This document shows, piece by piece, positions 59,301-64,000 of a stretch of DNA of 64,000 nt (positions within the stretch are counted from its first letter, which is position 1; every line of letters begins with the position of its first letter). This DNA is from Halicephalobus mephisto. Lineage: Eukaryota > Nematoda > Chromadorea > Rhabditida > Panagrolaimidae. Both the position numbers and the translations under genes were made by a program. The stretch lies in contig SWDT01000068.1 in the NCBI GenBank assembly GCA_009193035.1, forward strand, positions 62,001 through 126,000. Reading direction: 5' to 3'. Under the pieces are notes generated by a model, which saw nothing but the letters and a program-made list of their open reading frames with translations, was not told the origin of the DNA and searched no databases.

Positions 59301-61214
59301 GATTAACTGATCAGGAAATTTCCCCAAATGCAAAGCAAAGCAAGACCAAATACGGGATAAAGATCAGAATAATTCTTTTGACACCAATTTTCTCTTTTTT
59401 AAAAATCATAAAATGTGCTCGAACTATGTGATCCAAATCCTTTTGACTCGGTCTTTTATTGTTTATTTGAACTAAACCTGGGACAAATGTCAACAGAACA
59501 TGAGCTAAAAAGCTAAAAAAATCTGAATTTTCAAATGGAGAGACAGCTGTAAGGAGATAGATTTGAAAATCACATTATTGTAACAATCAGAAAATAGGTA
59601 TTATTGTAAAATAATCTCGCGATGAACTTTGGTAATTTTCTTGGAAATTTTAGTTTTTAGAATCTTTTATATTTTAAAAATGTCAAAAACTTACAACATA
59701 TTTTATAAACTTTTACAGAATTCTAATATTGAAAAAATCTTATGTTAACCTTCGATTTGTGTAACATCTAACATCTAATAGATAATAATAAAATTAAAAT
59801 TAAAATGTTACAGTATTGATAAATTCAACAGTAATAAGTAAAAGTTGAAAGTAATCTTTGTTGATTTTAGATTTGGTTATTTTTACCATTGAAATTTCAA
59901 AATGAAGATCTCCAATTGATAAAAAATAGGGTTGTAAGTTGTCCGAGTAAATTACAACACCAGTTATTATTTAACATTGAAAAATGATTAATTTGTCCGG
60001 GTAAATTACAAACCTAATAAAAAATAAAAGCCAAAGTTCTTATTCGATGCCTAATTTATTCTTAATGTGGTTTTTATTTTATTTTTGTGCGAAAATTTGC
60101 ATCAAACATTTTTGAAGGTGTTTAATAAGTTTTTTCTAATCTCCGGTATGAAATCGCTTTGATCGAAAAATCAAATAATTGTTTATTTTTTTCGAAAGAT
60201 CCATGATAGATTGCCAAATTGACACAATTTCTAAGTTATTTGCAAAGAATACAGTAATCGTTAGATCAATGGGTAATGTGGAATCTCGTGATTGAAAACA
60301 AGGATTTTTGGTGTTAAAATTTCTTCCTTTGTTTAAATATTTATAACAATCCACTGCAAAAATAAAAATTAAATTACCCGAATTTGAATTATCAAAAATA
60401 ATAATTTTTAACGTCTAGAAGTTTATGAGATTATTTTGGAGAGTGTTTTTATAAAAACAAATATTCTTCATTTATCATTGTATCTATAGAAATCAAAAAA
60501 ATCAAACATCATTAATTTTTCAGGTAGGATAAAAAATACATAAAAGTTTCCGATATATAAACTATGAATGAGATCATTGATTCACTCTGCAAGATGGGAT
60601 TAAAGAACATAATAAATCCCTGCTATTGATGTTTCTGTTTTGCTTCATTATTAATGTGTCAAACATCATTAAATTCATTTCTGGAATTTCTAATAAAATA
60701 ATTTCTAAAATTTTTAATTAAATAATTTCTAAATAATATTTAAGTAAAATTTTAAAAATCTAAACATCTGTAGTAATTTCATCAATGGATGTTTATAAAT
60801 TCTCAATTTTTGGATTCTATTTATGAAATAAATACAGAAGATTAAATATCACAAAAATAATGAAAATATGATATTCAAAAATTAAAAAATATAATAAAAA
60901 TTATGTTTTGGAAAATTGGGAATTTTACAACAGTTAGAAAATAATCAATGATCCATTAATTATGGAAAATTAATAAAATAAAAACTTGATAGAAAATATT
61001 TTTTATAAGACATCCATAAAATATAAAACTTAGTTTTTAACTAGGTGATCTACAGTGTCAGACAAAAGAATTGCAATTTTCAGTTCAAAAATTATATTAT
61101 ATTATTGTCGAAAATGCTATCAGGCAGATTAGCTAAAGTTGATCTTCATGGTCACTATGGAATCAAGAAACTGTAACCGCTTCTTTATAGGATCTATATC
61201 CATTGATAAAAACT
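56334..61214. other. 4.9-kb gene-poor stretch
   Basis: AT-rich, full of TTCTAGAA/TTTTAGAATT-type simple sequence. The only item of note is a minus-strand open frame at 59311-59493. No mobile element or RNA gene recognised. Confidence 0.5.
59311..59493 (-). CDS. candidate small membrane protein or terminal exon
   Basis: A TTTGTCCCAG acceptor-like string precedes a frame reading LVQINNKRPSQKDLDHIV, KKEKIGVK, then a single hydrophobic segment RIILIFIPYLVLLCFAFGEI and stop. Basic loop followed by a membrane helix looks protein-like, but no partner exon or family is visible. Confidence 0.2.
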   Translation of the reverse strand: MTFVPGLVQINNKRPSQKDLDHIVRAHFMIFKKEKIGVKRIILIFIPYLVLLCFAFGEIS

Positions 61215-63350
61215 GGTCTTATTTTTTATTTTATTCATTGATTTGAATAAATATTTGAATCAACCTATAGTAGTAATATTAAATAGCTAATTTGTTAGCA
61301 AGCGGCGAGCAAATTCTGCTTCACATTCTGACTCATCTTGTGACCACTTCCAGAGATCAATTATCGTATGCTTTTCTTTTTTATGAACCATCTCACAAAT
61401 CGTACAGAAATCAATAAAATCCTCACTTGGCGTCTTTTTATAATATTTTGTCCATCTCAAATACCTGTAAAATTATTTGATTGTTATTTTAAGAAATAAA
61501 ATTTTACTTCTTGTATTCTTCGATATTCCCGGCTAAATATTCCATCCTTTTTACTGTTCTTGGACTGGAGAAGTCATCAAGAGCAAGGAAATACTGGTCT
61601 TCAACGATCCCCTTCAAGATAGATCGCTTCAAAACACAGGAACTATGAGTTCCTTTATCCTCCAGAATTTTTCCGTGATGTAATCTTTACAAACAGAGTT
61701 CTCAAATGCCAGATAGAAAAAATGATTATCTAAAAATTTTTTTTTAAAAAGAGTAATAATTTCATTTTTTGATAATTAACTAGGGAACTTGTTCCATTCA
61801 GAGATTGCTCAATACCTTTTGTTTTTCGTTATTTTTTACTTCGACAAAAACAAATTGGTTTTGATATATGGAAGAAAATCATTGAGCAATTCAAAAACGA
61901 AACAATTTTCCCTTTCTGGTTATGAGTTAAGTAATTTGGAATTGTTTTCTCTTTAAATGAATGTTCTTACCCACTTCTCTCGGCATACAGTCCTCTTTAG
62001 AACAGGGTTTTTTGTTACACTTTCCAAATACCGTAACATTGACATATTTCATCAAAGCTTTCAAGTAATTTTCTCTTTGGAGTGTGTACTGCAATGGGAA
62101 ACTAGTTGAAGGACTAGTTTTGTTTTATTTTTCAATTTTGCTTCTATCTGTTCATCAGTCCAAATTTCATCCTCTCGAAAATTATTTTTATCGATTTCTT
62201 CGAATCTGTCGTAGGGACACCAGATACTACCATCTCTCCTAAAGCCCATTGTTAAATTGAAGAAATTATTAGGAATTTTTTTTCCTTTGAAATTTTCAAT
62301 ACCGGCACATTCCCTATAAATAAAACATTGAGTTTTTTCGGATTATTGTGAAGCTTCAGAAAATTGTCGTATTTAAAACCCTTGAACTGAAAACAGCTGC
62401 ATCAGCAATAGGATAGAACCTGAAATGTGTAAATTGTACAGTAAAATTTAATCAATTTAAATTTTATGGTAATTTCTGGAAGTTAGTATAATATTTTCAA
62501 AAGTTATAAAATCTGCATGAACGTAATTTTTAATTTTTGCAATATTATAATTATTCACCTTTTGTCAAGAGTAAAATTACATTTGAAAGGACAATTTTTG
62601 GCAGATTTTGTTGAGAGAAGGTATTCGGCATTCATAATAGTAGATGAAGAAGAAATAATATAAATTAATGGAAAACTCCAATTTGATAGTTTTTGTGGCT
62701 TTTCTACTTCTGGATTTATCGTACTCTGCTCCAATATGTCAATTACTGAATTGCTAGAAGAAATAAAAGAGAACTGTGAATACTCTGAGGCAAGGTAAAA
62801 ATAACTTCCCAACAAGCCAATAGTTAATATCAAGAAAATAATATAACAATTAGCAAAGCGATGGAACATTTCAATATTCTTCAGTAAACCGTAGATCTGC
62901 AAAATAGGATATTATTGTTTATTCTGTCCAATTTTTTGCATTACAAAATGTTTAAAAGTTAAATAGAAAATCTATTAGCGAAAATTCATTAATCGTTGAA
63001 ATATGTATCCTCATTAAACAAGAAATTAACGAATGAAAAAAGATCGATTCACAAGGAGCTTGAGGATTTAGAAATTAATTTTTAAAAAGTTTATTTAGAA
63101 ACAATTAGAACTTTAAAAGTTCATATTCATATGTGCTACAGACCATTTGAATTTGTTTTCTAAGCTCACAAATATATCTGTAGTAGAATAAAAGGTTGCA
63201 TATACATGCAAGCTTGAGGACTTCAAATCTATGAAAATATCTATAAGAGTTTCGTAAAAGTGATTTGAATAAAAGTTTAGCTGAACATCGATCACTATTA
63301 ATTCCTACATGCCTTGAATTTGGATGGCAAATGAAAACAATCATGACCGA
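61215..63350 (-). repeat. right arm of the inverted duplication (GT10 locus)
   Basis: Reverse complement of 28745-30905; about 30.3 kb separates the arms. Exon 1 proteins of the two copies differ at only about 4 of 115 positions. Confidence 0.88.
61285..62902 (-). pseudogene. GT10 alpha-1,3-fucosyltransferase, copy 2, multiply broken
   Basis: Same exon order as copy 1. Exon 1 (about 62869-62559) is open with the same signal anchor. Exon 2 has a one-base loss in the LNVLYYRE region and another change at SHCSTHSK that ends in EKIT-stop. Exon 3 keeps FENSVCKDYITEKFW-like sequence and, unlike copy 1, an unbroken YFLALDDFSSP, but has its own one-base loss in PVVLKR giving an early stop. The C-terminal exon here is open to LWKWSQDESECEAEFARRLLTN, longer than in copy 1. 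The two copies thus carry different lesions. Confidence 0.75.
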
Positions 63351-64000
63351 CAAATGAGCATAAGGACAACGTGAGATAAATGACATTATCAAGGTAATTA
63401 CTGTTAAGATACTTCCTACAGTGTGAGAGAAAAAAGTATCAATACGTTGTTATAAATGTAGAGATGCTTGGATTAGGATGCCATTTTTATCTGAGATATT
63501 ACTTGGTGAACTACCATATCTGTCAATTTTCTGAAGTTAACGCAAAAAATCCATTAAAAATATTTCATGTTGAATAAACTCAAAATTTGTGGCATCTTGA
63601 GATTATGGAAATTTGTAAAATGAATCTATTCTTATTTCGAGATAACTATGACTGAACTGTATGCAGCAATAATTTCATATTTTATCAATTTTCTTTGATT
63701 GTCTGTAAATTTTTAATATGGGTTTCAGAAGACCACTAGAGATAGTTGATAGCTCATTTGAAAGGCTTCAAGTATCATTTTACAAAAAATTAACATTCAG
63801 AGTCAAGCATTTCTGCACTCAAGATACCACGAAAATGTTTTTTTTCTCACACACTTTATAAAGTAAACAGACGATAGCTATATTGAGTATTGTTACAGTG
63901 ATTTTTAAAATGAGCACATTGGAAGCTGAAAAAGCAAAAAGGATTTAGATCCTGAAAATAAGCAGCTGGATAAAATTTCATAAAATCCATTATGGTTTTT
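63351..64000. other. AT-rich window end
   Basis: Beyond the duplication arm; nothing recognised. Confidence 0.4.

Noticed and set aside
60136..60354. 72-codon minus-strand frame
   Set aside because: No motif, splice context or compositional signal of coding.
1..64000. CRISPR arrays, bacterial operons, plasmid or phage features
   Set aside because: Introns throughout, no bacterial gene arrangement, no regular direct repeats with spacers.

Overview
This is a eukaryotic, AT-rich (visibly well above 60% A+T) window from a nematode, most likely a free-living rhabditid of the Caenorhabditis relatives. The evidence is internal: introns of about 45-60 bases next to longer ones, TTTCAG-type acceptors, acceptors placed one base before initiator ATGs (spliced-leader sites), and gene families that are nematode-typical or nematode-expanded (DUF229, GT14 core-2/I-branching enzymes, acyltransferase-3/SGNH proteins, FkbM methyltransferases, CYP33-like P450s, a worm perilipin). 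Gene models below were built by hand from reading frame, splice-site phase and protein-family continuity; no database search was run.

Layout. 289-3380 (+): 3' part of a CUB-CUB-LDLa-transmembrane receptor-auxiliary-type protein with an apparent alternative last exon. 4352-5900 (+): microsomal cytochrome P450. 6903-7302 (+): small acidic protein. 8152-10134 (-): short TRPA-like channel without ankyrin repeats. 10135-14962: gene-poor. 14963-17300 (-): GT14 glycosyltransferase A. 18554-19934: dead mariner with a nested piggyBac-type MITE. 20599-23397 (-): DUF229 protein. 24674-25714 (-): FkbM methyltransferase. 29245-30850 (+): broken GT10 fucosyltransferase, whose inverted second copy lies at 61215-62902 (-). 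33959-35660 (+): GT49 (B4GAT1/LARGE-related) glycosyltransferase. 37585-41394 (+): GT14 glycosyltransferase B carrying two Tc1-family insertions in one intron. 43614-45875 (+): acyltransferase-3/SGNH gene with several frame breaks. 47224-48312 (-): small secreted Cys-rich protein. 50183-51546 (+): perilipin. 53870-56333 (-): GT14 glycosyltransferase C. The remaining sequence is AT-rich intergenic DNA with a dispersed repeat family having a tRNA-like 3' end, short solo LTRs, RTE remnants, hairpins and degenerate tandem repeats.

How the genes work together. Most of the intact or recently intact genes (three GT14, two GT10 copies, one GT49, one FkbM methyltransferase, one DUF229 protein, one O-acyltransferase) belong to families that build or decorate glycans in the secretory pathway, and most have an N-terminal signal-anchor segment or other membrane segments. 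The window therefore looks like a duplicating, gene-converting, partly decaying neighbourhood of glycan-modifying genes interleaved with unrelated single genes (P450, TRPA-like channel, perilipin). Whether this is functional clustering or a by-product of local duplication cannot be decided from sequence alone.
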